Shown here: positions 40,874 to 52,291 of the stretch, piece after piece
Position numbering within the stretch: the first letter of the stretch is position 1
Layout of the letters: every line of letters begins with the position of its first letter
From: Pholiota molesta
Taxonomy: Eukaryota > Basidiomycota > Agaricomycetes > Agaricales > Strophariaceae
Reading direction: 5' to 3'
Length of the DNA: 64,000 bases
NCBI GenBank assembly: GCA_014925825.1
Contig: JACGCK010000039.1
Location: 62,001-126,000, forward strand
Translations under genes and position numbers: made by a program
The notes under the pieces: model-generated
What the model was told of the DNA's origin: nothing
Seen by the model: only the letters and a program-made list of their open reading frames with translations
The model's database searches: none

Positions 40874-43800
40874 ATGACCTCCGTCGCAGGTCGCAAAAAG
40901 TCCATCGTCTCCACCACCGGCCTCTACATCGACACCAACGCCAACAACACTCTCCTCAACAAGGCCGCCTCCCAGTCCACCTCCCTCTACCAGCAATGCT
41001 CGTCTCTCAGGACCCGTCTAATGCGCATTCGCGGCTTCGCCCCTTACTTTTCCATCGGCTCGTCCCCCGACTCCCGCCAGTCCACCGATCCCGTCACCCA
41101 GCTCTGGGACCTCTTCTCCACCGGCATCCCCCTCTGCTTTATCTTCGACCTACTTCCTGAGGAAGCGGGCTTCAAGAAACTGAACAACTCCTCCTTCGAC
41201 CCGGACGCCTACGAAGCGAATCCGGACAAGGCAAAGAAACATGCCATCGCGCTTTTCGCGATGCAGATTCGAACCGACAAGGTTACTCAGAATATTCCTG
41301 GGTGCGAGCTCTTCACAATTACCGACCTATGGGACCGAAACTCTACGGATGGCTTGGTAAAGGTGTGTTTATACTATTATCCGGAATATACATCGCATTG
41401 CATCTTACACCCATTCCAAGGTTATTAACACCGTAACCGCCATCGTTAACCATCTACCGCCCGACGCATTTGAAGACTCGCCGCCTTCCCCTCCTTCTGT
41501 GATGGAGAATCGGTCTATCGAGTCATTATCCGACACGCTGGTATCACAGCCCACAAATCCCAAGGAATCAGCTCAGAATAATATCATCAAAGAGATGGTG
41601 GAGACCGAGCGCAAATACGTGCAGGATCTCGAAATTATGCAGGTAAGAACCGTGCTTATTCCTATTCTGGCAACCTCGCCCATGTTCATAATTGTCCTTC
41701 AGAAATATTCGACCGCCCTAGCGCAGGCGAACCTCATGGACCAAGATACCATCCACCACCTATTCCCCAACCTAAACAAGCTTCTTAATTTCCAGCGCAA
41801 ATTCTTAATCCGACTCGAGAGCACAGCAGAGTTGCCTTGGCAAGAACAACGGTGGGGGCAGCATTTCCTCGAAAGCGTGAGTCCTTGCTTCCCATATACC
41901 CTAACCGGCGTTCCCATTGTTCTCGCGCTCACGCCGTGCTTCTTCCGCCTTCTTTATTGTCCCACTATAGGAAGACGAATTCATCGTTTACGAGCCCTAC
42001 TGTGCTAATTATACGAACGCAACGGAACTTATGCTTGCGAACGAGCAAAATCTAGTGGTAAGTCCAACTCTGTTTTCAACTCCTTCCCACCTATCGTTTC
42101 ACACAACTGCCATGGCCATCACCCTGACAACTTACCGATCGGAAAATACCGAATGCTCACCAAACACTTGTCAACAGCCACTGAACCACTTGATCAATGT
42201 CAAGGGCGAGCTGCCCGGTTTACTTATCAAACCTATCCAGCGCATCTGCAAATACCCACTGCTGCTTGACGTACGTCTATTCCGCCTTTCTTGCGTTCCA
42301 GGCAATTTTCATCTCTGACGGCATTGGTACGCATCGTTATATAGTCTCTTCTCAAGGCATGCTCGGCATCGACATATGCTCATTACGATGAGCTGAAACG
42401 CGGATCCGATGCTGCAAAGCGTATCACCGACAAGATCAACGAGGCACAAAGGCGCGCCGAGAACGAGCAAACGGTCAAGAGCCTGTCTTCTAGAATCGAC
42501 GACTGGAAGGGTCATCATCTTGCAAACTTTGGTGATCTCCTCCTCGACGATCTCTTTGTGGTGACCAAGTCCGATATTGATCGGGAGTATCATGTCTTCT
42601 TGTTTGAGCGCATTATCCTTTGTTGCAAGGAAGCTTCTTCCCAGCCTGCTAGGGGAGCGAAGACTGGGAAGAATGGCTCCATCTTGAAGAAACAGCCCAC
42701 ACCCCTTCCTCTTCAACTTCCCGGTGGCAATGGCACTCCGCAAAAGAACACGCCGCTGCTATTGAAGGGACGTATATTCCTTGGAAATGTGACTCAGGCC
42801 GTCCCAGTTCCAGCACGGGCTTCGCCGAGTAAGATTAGGTCCAGGCTGAATTGCATCATACTCGTTGCTAACGCCGTTTTGCTCCCGTAGCTATTGGGAT
42901 CCCAACGCACTATCCTCTCGCGGTGTGGTGGAAGGGCGATGATGATCTAGAATTTTTCACTCTCCGCTGCCGACGGGAAGATCAAATGCGCCAGTGGGAG
43001 GCTACTATCAACCGCCTAATCAAAGAGGCCGCCCAACGACGCGCGTTGGAACGCCCTAATACGGGCATGGCGCGCATCATCGCGGCCAACAGCACGAACC
43101 CTTCTCCGCAAGGGCGTGTGCAGAGCCAGTCGCACAACTCAATGTCATACAACCCAAGTTCTGTGTACTCGCAGGGCACACAAAGCTCGACGCTGCGCAA
43201 CAGCCGTCCGAGTTACAATAACAACTATGATGACGACGCGACTTCATACGGCACGAATAGTACATACGGTGCCGGTCCGCAAGGGTACCCACCGCATGAC
43301 GGCTTCGACATGGAGGAACCGGACGAGGACGAACTCGAGGACTACCCCGTTACGACTTATTCACAATCTGGCCGAGGGACGCCCATCGGCTCGCGCAGGA
43401 CACCCAATTCGTTCTCGATGCCGCCAGAACGCGAATCAATTGCCGGCTACGACAAGCCCCGCGCGGTCACTGAGGGCACCGACGGCCCTGTCATGGCGCA
43501 ATGGCGAACGAACGGCTTGCCGCCTGTGCCATCTGCCGGGCTCCCATCCGCGAACAGCGCGCTGCGCCCGATCACACCGCGCCTGAACTCGAACATGAGC
43601 GCGAACAGCTACAACTCGGACGCGAGCTTTGGGACCGGCGTGCCCCCCAAGTCCGCGTCGCGGCCGCAGCTGCGCAGCCAGTTCAGCTCGACGCGGCTGC
43701 GCACGGGAACGACGGCGGGATACGACACCGCGGCGACCACCTCGTCGGGGTCGACGACCACGGACTACCGCAAGCGCTCGGCGACGCCGACGCTGAACGT

Positions 43801-44428
43801 GAACAACCTGCAGGCGCCGACGGTCACGCGCTCGCGCAGCGCGAGCCAGCCGTCCGCGTACGTGCCGCTGCCGCCGAAAGCGGCCCCGCCGCCGATGCCC
43901 AGCGGCGCGGCGGCGTCGTCGCAGTGGGGCGGGCGCGAGCACCGGCCGCTGAACGGCGTGCCCACGAACGTGCCGAGCGGGAAGCGCGGGAGCGGGTCGA
44001 GCGAGTCGACGGGGGAGAGCTCGGACTACTCCCCGAACAGCTCCTCGCCGATCACGCCGTTCGGGTCGAGCGACTCGTCGCTCGGCGGCGTGGGCATCCG
44101 CAACTCGCGCTCGCACGGGAACTTTGACGGCGCGGGGGGCGGGCACCACCAGTACCAGCATCCGGTGCTGCCGCCGGTGAAGGTGAAGGTGCACTTCCAC
44201 GAGGATATCTTTGTGATCCAGGTGCCGCGGATGACGGAGTACGACGATCTGGTGGAGAAGGTCGGGCGGAAGATCCGGCTGTGTGGCCCGCGGAGAGACG
44301 ATGGGCCGCTGCGCGTCAAGTACAGGGACGAGGACGGAGATATGGTGTCGCTGGGCTCGACGGAGGACGTGCAGATGGCGTTTGAGCAGTACCGACCGGG
44401 AGGGCAGGTCACTCTGTATGTTACATGA
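40874..44428 (+). CDS. CDC24: Cdc24-like guanine nucleotide exchange factor for Cdc42
   Basis: Seven exons: 40874-41362, 41421-41642, 41703-41876, 41971-42057, 42178-42270, 42345-42828 and 42891-44428. All introns are GT-AG and the frame is kept for 1028 residues. Domains in order: a calponin-homology-like region (about 75-190; QLWDLFSTGIPLCFIFDLLP); a Dbl-homology RhoGEF domain (about 215-400; IIKEMVETERKYVQDLEIMQ, LLIKPIQRICKYPLLLD); a PH domain (about 430-590; FGDLLLDDLFVVTKSDI to CRREDQMRQWEATINRLI); a long Ser/Pro/Ala-rich linker; and a C-terminal PB1 domain (about 947-1028; KVKVHFHEDIFVIQVPRMTE, YRDEDGDMVSLGS). This is the full Cdc24 architecture. Cdc24 activates Cdc42 at growth sites, and the PB1 domain binds the scaffold Bem1. 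Codon GC rises sharply in the linker exon. Confidence 0.93.
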
Positions 44429-44489
44429 GTCTGCTCCCTTCGCTCTCTTTCCGGTCGGCTGTCTCTTTCTCTGTCTCGACTCTTCTCCG

Positions 44490-44568
44490 TTTCTCTGTTT
44501 CTGTTTCTGTTTCTGTTTCTGTTTCTGTTTCTGTTTCTGTTTCTGTTTCTGTTTCTGTTTCTGTTTCT
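44490..44568 (+). repeat. (GTTTCT)n microsatellite, about 12 units
   Basis: An almost perfect hexamer run in the presumed 3' untranslated region of CDC24, about 60 bases after the stop. It produces spurious NRNRNR frames on the minus strand. Confidence 0.9.
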
Positions 44569-45467
44569 ATCTCTCTCTCTCGCATTCGTCACTTCAAATC
44601 CTTATCATACTTGCATTATCATACCTTGCCGCTCCTAGCATCCGTGTCCCCCCCAACAGACCTATCCCCTCCACACGCCCTACTCCAAAATTCACGACAT
44701 GGTCTCAGTCGCATCTTTCCACATCTCAGCAGCACGGGACTCATCAATACACTCTCTTTGTCGGTTTCTTTTTTTTGTCGTGGATTTTCTTCTGTTTCCT
44801 CGTCTCTCTTATGTATTACCGGTCTTGCCTCTATATTCCACTCTCCTTGATTAACGGTTTCGTTCTCTCGCCCTCCATTCGATTTTGCCCCCTACTTCAC
44901 ACACACTTTTGTAGCTATTCCCTACATACAGGCTTAATCGCACACACGCCCAACACCCCTACGCTCCTTCCGCGCCATTCTCTTCCTACCTCTCGCTCTC
45001 TGCCTGCATTTTCCCCCCGTCTCTAATCCTCTCTTTTCTTCTCGCTACCTATCTAACTGTTATTTCGTCTTTCTTCCTTGGATCATTCGCCCTGGCAAGG
45101 CCGCCTTGTTGTTCATGGAGGAATCACTGTTCTATGTATAATTAAATAGAGAAATGCTACGGTTCGAAACCATATTTATGTTTGTGAGCCACTCTATTAA
45201 GCACTTGCAGAATCAAATGGTTCAGACTCGGAAGATTTCGAACCGTTATGATATGAACGCCTATACTCCAAACGCGAACAATTTAAACCATGTAAGTACA
45301 GATAAACGGTTTCATAGCTACAATCAGTACTACGCTTTTTCTCCCCTCCCGAATTTGCTAGAATGGCGTAATCGATAGATGCGCCTCCAATTCCAAATAC
45401 ATAGCTAATTCAAGTCCTTTTTCACGTAATTCTCCTCAAAGGTTGCCGGGCTGAGTATTCAGTTCAG
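44569..45467. other. CT-rich 3' region, no gene
   Basis: 44569-45110 is strongly C/T-rich on the plus strand, and the open frames there are low-complexity shadows. 45120-45467 is AT-rich and holds the convergent 3' ends of CDC24 and the first polygalacturonase gene. Confidence 0.5.
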
Positions 45468-47616
45468 TCATTGACTGAACCCGGTGATGCCAGTGAAGTT
45501 GTTGATGGGGCCTATTGGGGATAAACATTCGGGCATGATTATCAGAAGTCAATGAATTGGAATGCTTGCGTACCTGCTGTTCCACCATCTACAACTAGAT
45601 TAGACCAGTCCCAAGAGCCTAAAAGAGATATAATAGCTGTTCAGCCCTGCCCGGGTGTGAAATATAATCAAACAGGCGACGCCCTCGCACCTTGGCAGGA
45701 GCCTACACCACAATTGACCGCTATTTTGTCTGCATTACTATTCACCATTAGCACCGACATAGGCGGCGCGAAATGGACGTCCTTCAAGCCACAAAAATGC
45801 AACTGATTAACATTCTGCGATACACAATAATGATTCGGGTATCATGATGACCCTCACCGTGATTATTACCCCATTTCCTGGGGTTTTAAGGGTGCTTGGA
45901 TAGCTCTTGATTGACTGTTAGATCGTACGTAGACGATAGATTAGTCGCTCACTTGATCAATGAGAATACCAAACTGACGGAGTCCAGTCCCAGTGTTCCC
46001 CTAAATATCCCTTGATAAGTTTATGAATAATATGTTGTGATGAAAAGCTTCGTTACAGAGTAAGTGATATTGCTGATAGTGCTGTTCGTAGATGTCGCAT
46101 CAGCTTTGATTCGTAGAGCCTGGTCACTTTTTAGAATGGTCGCAGTCAACAACGAATGAAACTAATCCAAAACGGTGGTCATACTTTTCAATGACAGTAT
46201 TCCCGGATATCACTATTCCGGACACAACAACATTAGAGGCGATAGATCCCTAATTATATTCATCAGGTTTAAAGAAACACGGGGAAGGAAAGATGGCAGA
46301 AAATGCGCACTATTGAGATACCATGGCCATTGATGCAGGTATTCCCTTGGAATACAATATTTGATCCTTTGTTGATAGCTAAGCAGTCGTCCTAAATAAG
46401 CGCCGATGAGCGAAGATGATCAGAAATATCAGAAATCTAAGGGAATACCTGATTATGAATCATGCTTGATGAAATAGAAGACTATGATCAGCGTGAATGA
46501 TATGTTGGCAGACGAACTCGGCTTACCTGTTTTGAATTACTAGGTCGGTCGTGCTGCAGTCGAATCCATCTGTGTTGTGGCCTGTTCCGAATTTAGCAAA
46601 GCAAGGCTGCGCATTTCATATAGGATTGCGTACCTGCTGGCAGCCCATTGCTTTGATTATTTGGCACATCTCCTTGGGCTATTAGATGGGCATAAGATTG
46701 AGAAGTTGTCTCTGGAGTCTCTAACTTACAGTTATCGATGATCAGGTTCGTCATGACCAAAGGAGCAGGATTGGAGACTGAGTAAACACGGGAAGGTGAA
46801 TTGACAACAGTGACATTCTTTAAGTGTGTATTATCAGCGGCCAGAAAGCTAAATCTCCATACCCTGTCCTCACCGAATATATGCCAGATATTTTGATTCT
46901 GGTGCAAAGCGGAGGTTCAGTAAAAACAACGGAAATAATAGAAGCATTCATACTTCATCATTGGAGCTGGCTTTAATACCCCTCCATTTCCACCCAATCC
47001 ATCCTGTGTGCGTGTAAATCATGAAGGCTTTGCAAAGAGGCCAATAAGATCCCACCCAATAAAACGGACCTCCCCCATCAAATATATGACCATTGCCATT
47101 GACTTATGGTTGTGCTTAGAACAAGACGGAGATAACCAAGATACTCCTTACAAGTGATTGACTTTCCGCTATCCATACAATGTACGTCAATGACGTTGAT
47201 GTCTCTGGCAAGTGGCACAATTTACCTGACGGTGAAGAGCGGACCAGCCCAGCTCAGATTTCCGAAGAAGATATCTCCATCTGCGAAAGTGATGCGATGT
47301 ATGAGATGAAAATTAGTTTGAAGCTACTGAGCATGCAACACTTACTCATGTTTACCGTCGTACCCGTTTGCAAACTTAGTGTCAATCCCTGTCCGGCTGG
47401 CACCGTGAAGCTATTGAGATTTACGGTGGTGCATTGGACCGCGGAAGCCACGTCTACGTCTTTCATCAGATACATAGCCACAGACGTCTACAAAGAAATG
47501 AACATACCATCGATGGAGTTGACAGTACCCACGCATGGCGTTGTAGCAGCCAACGCGGACATCCATCTCCCATTCAAGGCCAGTACAGTGATGACGCTCA
47601 GCACTCGTTTGTACAT
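45468..47616 (-). CDS. secreted endopolygalacturonase (GH28), paralog 1
   Basis: About 17 small exons on the minus strand from ATG at 47616 to TGA at 45468. The start [20 protein letters not shown] looks like a signal peptide. The mature part begins CVGTVNSID, then [62 protein letters not shown]. All four GH28 active-site motifs are present in order: NTDGFD, QDDC, NGHGIS and RIK. The end is [29 protein letters not shown]. The enzyme hydrolyses alpha-1,4 bonds in polygalacturonan (pectin) outside the cell. No stop or frame break found, so it appears intact. It differs from paralogs 2 and 3 in its N-terminal region. Confidence 0.85.
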
Positions 47617-48239
47617 CGTGTCAAACAGGTCGTTCCACAGCAACAACCATTATAGCGACTATCCTTTTAACAGACGACATGTGTGAACGAACTTTTGAAG
47701 GGAGTCGAAACATCGGCGGCCCGCGAGTCTATCTACACCCCATTCTCTGACTGCGGGAATTATCTTTGGGAAATGGAGCTGTCGTAGTCATGAGTCGAGT
47801 TATTTTCGGCGAAATACTGCCATCGAATGTTTGTCGGCCTAGAGCTAAATTCCAGATGGACAATGCAATACATGACTTGGTGGTACAGTTATCCGTATGC
47901 GCATTTATAGGCGGCTTTAGGGGCTGTAATCCCCTATGATGGTATGATTCCTCGCAAAGGTTACTCTTGATTTAATGAAGTTTATATAGCTTCGCGCGAG
48001 CACATGGACATTGCCATCTGACCGGAAAAAGCCAATTTTTAGTAACAGCAATCACAGGCTCAAGTAGGGGTATGTAGAACTTACTTGGTCCGTTAGAGAA
48101 TCGAGGTATTCATAACGTCTCTCGTGCGCGTTTTGAGCTAAGTAGGAGCCTCGTCCTCCGAGTCAAATTATCTTCATCCTAAGACTACGAGATTATGACC
48201 CCACGCTGAAGAATTGCTAGTTTCCGGGGAGTTATGGAT
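47617..48239. other. 5' region of polygalacturonase paralog 1, no gene
   Basis: No open frame of interest. It should hold the promoter of the minus-strand polygalacturonase gene. Confidence 0.4.
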
Positions 48240-48700
48240 ATGAAACCTAGGAGGGACCGGGGGACCACAGCTGGAGACCCGACGATGACAATTGCATTAC
48301 AAGTATAAGTTCCAGTTCAAAGGCTTTCCGACGCGTCCGTGAGGTCAGTGATGCTGCGGAAACTTCCGAACCAATCACTGAACGGTTGATGGCCACTCTT
48401 GTCGAAAAACAGCTCAACCGGTCCCAGGACAGGACCCCGGACAATAGCATGAAAGGCCCGACACCAATTCGGACAAATTTTGGTCAATTTGACCCTCAAG
48501 GCCGGACGCCAGTCCGGACAAAAATGGGCCAGATAGCCCAGTAAGTAAGATCCGGTGTTCGGACAAATTTTCGATTGTGTACCATAGTCAGATCCACGTT
48601 CCGGACAAAAAATACATAGTTTTGACTGGGGATCGAACCGGCGGCGAGCCGACTACAGACCTCAATGACACATACCACTACACCATTAGGTAGTAGAAAA
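48240..48700 (-). mobile_element. tRNA-derived SINE-like element
   Basis: On the minus strand the head has A-box TGGTGTAGTGG (48675-48685) and a perfect B-box GGTTCGATCCC (48628-48638). The body downstream contains repeated TTTTTTGTCCGGA, AAATTTGTCCG and TTTTTGTCCGGAC motifs down to about 48240. A tRNA-like head followed by an unrelated body is the SINE pattern. The tRNA stems are imperfect. Boundaries are estimates. Confidence 0.5.
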
Positions 48701-48874
48701 AGGAAGCTCAAGACGAGGCACCAGTTGGTACCGGTCTCGAACGACAGCAGAGGTGGCGAGCTCCCTTCCCAGGATGTGACAAACGACTTGATATCAACGG
48801 TTCACACTAAAATCCTACTACATACATACATAATTTCTTTCCATTTTGTACTCGAAGAAACTAGCCCCATCTGC

Positions 48875-50874
48875 TCATTGGGTGTATCCCGTAATGCCAG
48901 CGAAATTGGTGATTGGACCTACACCCCAAAATAATCAGCCTCGATATGGTATTCGCGAACCTAGAAATAAACACGAACCAGCGACACCTCCGGATGTCTT
49001 GAGGTTGGACCAATTCCAGGTTCCTGTAAGATATGATATATACCTTTCTCTTGAAACCATTGATAGTGGCCATCACATACCTGTGCAAGCGTTTGCGCCA
49101 CAGTTGACAGCTACTCTGTCGGCGCCGCTATTTACCGTTATGGTGGTGGTCGGAGCGACAAAATTGATGCCCTAAACCGTAAGGTTAAGATATTTCTATA
49201 CTTCAGAGAGAAAGTTTCAATCTCACTGAAATGATGACACCTGTTCCTGGTGTTCCAAGAGTACTCGGATAGCTCTGAATATTGTTGTAAGTATGTCGTT
49301 TGCGCCACGAAAGGCTCAATGCATACTTCGTCAATAAGAATACCGAATTGGCGTAAGCCAGTAGCGGTGTTTCCCTATTCGTGAAAGCCCTCAATGACAA
49401 GGACCACTAAAATTGTTGAAATTTCTTACCGAATAAGTGATATTGGAAACAGTGCTTCCAGTAGATGCAGACTTGGTCTTAATGCGGAAGGCTTGGTCAC
49501 TGAAGAGAGAAAAAGAAATAAGACACATAAGCGACCACATGAATGATTAAAATGAGGAAAAAAACTTACTTGTTGGTGATAGTGTTTCCAGAGATGACAA
49601 CTCCGCTAACGGTGACATCAGAGTCGATGGATCCCTAAGGACTTTGTTGTAATCTGCAAATTATCGAATTATCCACTAGGACTCACAATCGAGATCCCGT
49701 GTCCACCAGTGCAGGAATTTCCGCTGAAAACAATGTTGGTACCTTTGTTGACAGCGAGACAGTCGTCTTGGTTGTGAATTTGACTTTCATGGAGAGTGAA
49801 AATGGGTTAGACGCTCGATTTTACATTGTCGCATACCTGTTTTGAATTACAAGGTCGTTGGTGCTAACATCGAAACCATCGGTATTGTGGCCTCAATTTA
49901 AGAAAAACCACGTTAATTCAACATTCAAATATTTGGGAAGGCGACATATTGGGTTACCTGCGGAAGCGGTACCACTCTTGGAGTTGGGTGCATCACCTTG
50001 AGCTAATAAAACAGAAGCTAATGAGTCAAATCCTATTAAAAAATGCACGAAAACTAACAATTGTCGATGACCAAACCCGTCATCGTCAATGCAGCGGGGT
50101 TGGAGACAGAGTAGACACGAGCTGGTGAATTGACCACATGTACATTCTCGAAAGTGCCAGAGATTTTAATTCTCGGAGTAATTCAGTAAATCAAGTGGCG
50201 GAAAATATGGATGAGATATACTTCATCATGGGATCTGGCTTCGTCGTACCGCCATTGATACCTTGGCCGTCCTAGCGATACGGTGATGCGTGAGAATAAG
50301 AAGCATATTCAAACGCAGGAGTGGTGCATACCCAGTAGAAGGGGCCTCCTCCGTCGAATTTGTGACCGTTTCCGTTGACTATATGCGCAAATTGTTGGCG
50401 AGATATTAACTTTGGAAAAAAATTGCGACCTTACATGTGATACCGGTACCGCTGGAATCCGGGTCGTCAGCAACTGTATGTTCAAAAACAAGCATAATTT
50501 TTTACCTCACGGTGAATAGTGGTCCAGCCCAACTCACGTTTCCGAAGCTGATGTCGCCAGCTAGTATACACAAGGAATATTAGTGAACTCGGTTTCGACG
50601 GACGAGTCCAATTCAAAATTTCACCCATGGTAACAGTCGTTCCGCTAGCCAAGCTCAGAGTCAAGCCTGAACCTGCGGGAACAGTGAACCCATTCAGAGT
50701 GATGCTTGTGCATTTTACGGCAGCTGCAACATCTACAATTTTCATCAATAAAACGCAAAACACACGTTCTGGTGCGTAGAAATACTCACCAGCAAGAGAG
50801 CTGATGGTCGCTGAGCAAGCAGCGTTGGCAACGGTGGCCCCAGCGAGAAGTAAGACGGAGACGATTGAAATCAT
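48875..50874 (-). CDS. secreted endopolygalacturonase (GH28), paralog 2
   Basis: About 17 exons on the minus strand, from ATG at 50874 ([18 protein letters not shown], a classic signal peptide, then [10 protein letters not shown]) to TGA at 48875. Exon 1 is 50790-50874 and exon 2 starts at 50732. Landmarks: [56 protein letters not shown]. The GH28 catalytic motifs follow in order: NTDGFD, QDDC, GGHGIS, RIK. The end is [13 protein letters not shown] and [13 protein letters not shown]. About 360 residues, the usual size for fungal endopolygalacturonases. Intact in every exon read. Most intron positions match paralogs 1 and 3. Confidence 0.9.
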
Positions 50875-52291
50875 TTTTTGTGAGGAACACAAATTCAGAC
50901 GGCCATGAATTTTATACTCGAATGCAAGCTGTTGCGAGCAATCATTTTTGAAGCGGCCTTTGGGAGCGGCCCGCCGGCGCGGAGAGTGGAGAAAGTAACC
51001 TTCTTGTACGTTCTTCTAGAGCAGTGTCATAGCCATAGAGGTACAATAACACTCGTCATGATATTGTCAGCGATTGGACACCAAGGCAACTTTGTGAAGA
51101 GAACGATTCGTTTCCAGTCACCATGCCATCTATTTTTCCTCGTTTTTCCGACCGCAATACTAGAACAAAGCCGAGGGTCATTGACACTGGCCACCTGACT
51201 CTGATGAATGTGAACATTAGCGCACACTCATTTTGATTGATTACCTTTCCTAGGGAATTCTGGGTTCTGCGACGCCAGTTGAAATTAGAACAACAGCGTC
51301 ACAAGGGCTAGGAAAGTGGAAATGTAGACGGATCATAATGGGTTGCCCGTCGCCGGTACTCAGAGAATATATATGAATGGGTTCCCCGCAGGTTCCCCGT
51401 ATTACAAGGTGTCATCAAGCCACTGCTGGAAATATCCATGTTATTTTCGACGACCACCAAGATGCGCAAGAGCGGCCTCGAGGCTTTCGGCGGGCGGAAA
51501 ATACCTGAATCGGATGCAAAAGTTGTCAATCAGATCATACATTCATAGAGAAGTCCGACCACACGCTCTTACAAGGCATCGGTCATCTTCAAGTACAGTT
51601 GAGTATATCCGGCGCTCTCGAGCGCTCTCGTTTGGGAAGAGAATTGAAAAGAGGCTATCTTTAGCATTGACTTGCAAGTCCTGGGCCCTGGAAGGACCTG
51701 AAGACTGGCTAATCTATCACATAGACTCTACAGGCCCATGAACTCATGACTGGGAGTCAGATCGAGGACCAAGATTTGTCCTCGGTACATTCAGACAAAG
51801 AAAGCGCCTCGTTTTCAATTTCATTTAGCTTCAGCTTTTGCGGTTTGTTTTGTGCTTGGATGGTACAAAACCCCGGAAGTTTTTGGATGGCTACGGATGT
51901 GAGAACTGCAGATAGTTGGTTTGCAGAATGTGCGATAGGTGTGTATACAAGACTCACGAAGTGACCTAACCAGTGACTTAAAAGCGAAGGCAAAGTCAAA
52001 GAAAGTTGTCACAGCACGCTTGGACTCTTGCTAGCGTACAAACAGCCTGAGAGAGAAATGAGGTCGGGACACGCTGCCAGCGCCAGCGGTGCGCTCACCG
52101 CGTAGCGCATAGCGCGTTTTTGACGCGAGGATGACAAGGCGGAACGAAGACGCGACGAGTTGGAGCATCATTCATGTCATAGTGAGTGACGTCATGGCGA
52201 GGTTTGCACTTGTTACTTCGTTTTTTGAACAGCTAAACCCATTCCCAAGTCGTTGACTTCCACATCCCGTCCATCGTCGACATCGAATCAA
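50875..52291. other. divergent intergenic region between polygalacturonase 2 and GH63
   Basis: No supported gene; the plus frame 51343-51741 has no domain. Transcription leaves in both directions, so promoters for both genes lie here. Confidence 0.45.

Noticed and set aside
43436..44200. 254-codon minus-strand frame opposite the CDC24 linker
   Set aside because: A shadow of the GC-rich, Ser/Pro-coding exon; composition only (Arg/Ala-rich).
44026..44592. Minus frame with NRNRNR repeats
   Set aside because: Translation of the (GTTTCT)n microsatellite and of the reverse strand of CDC24.
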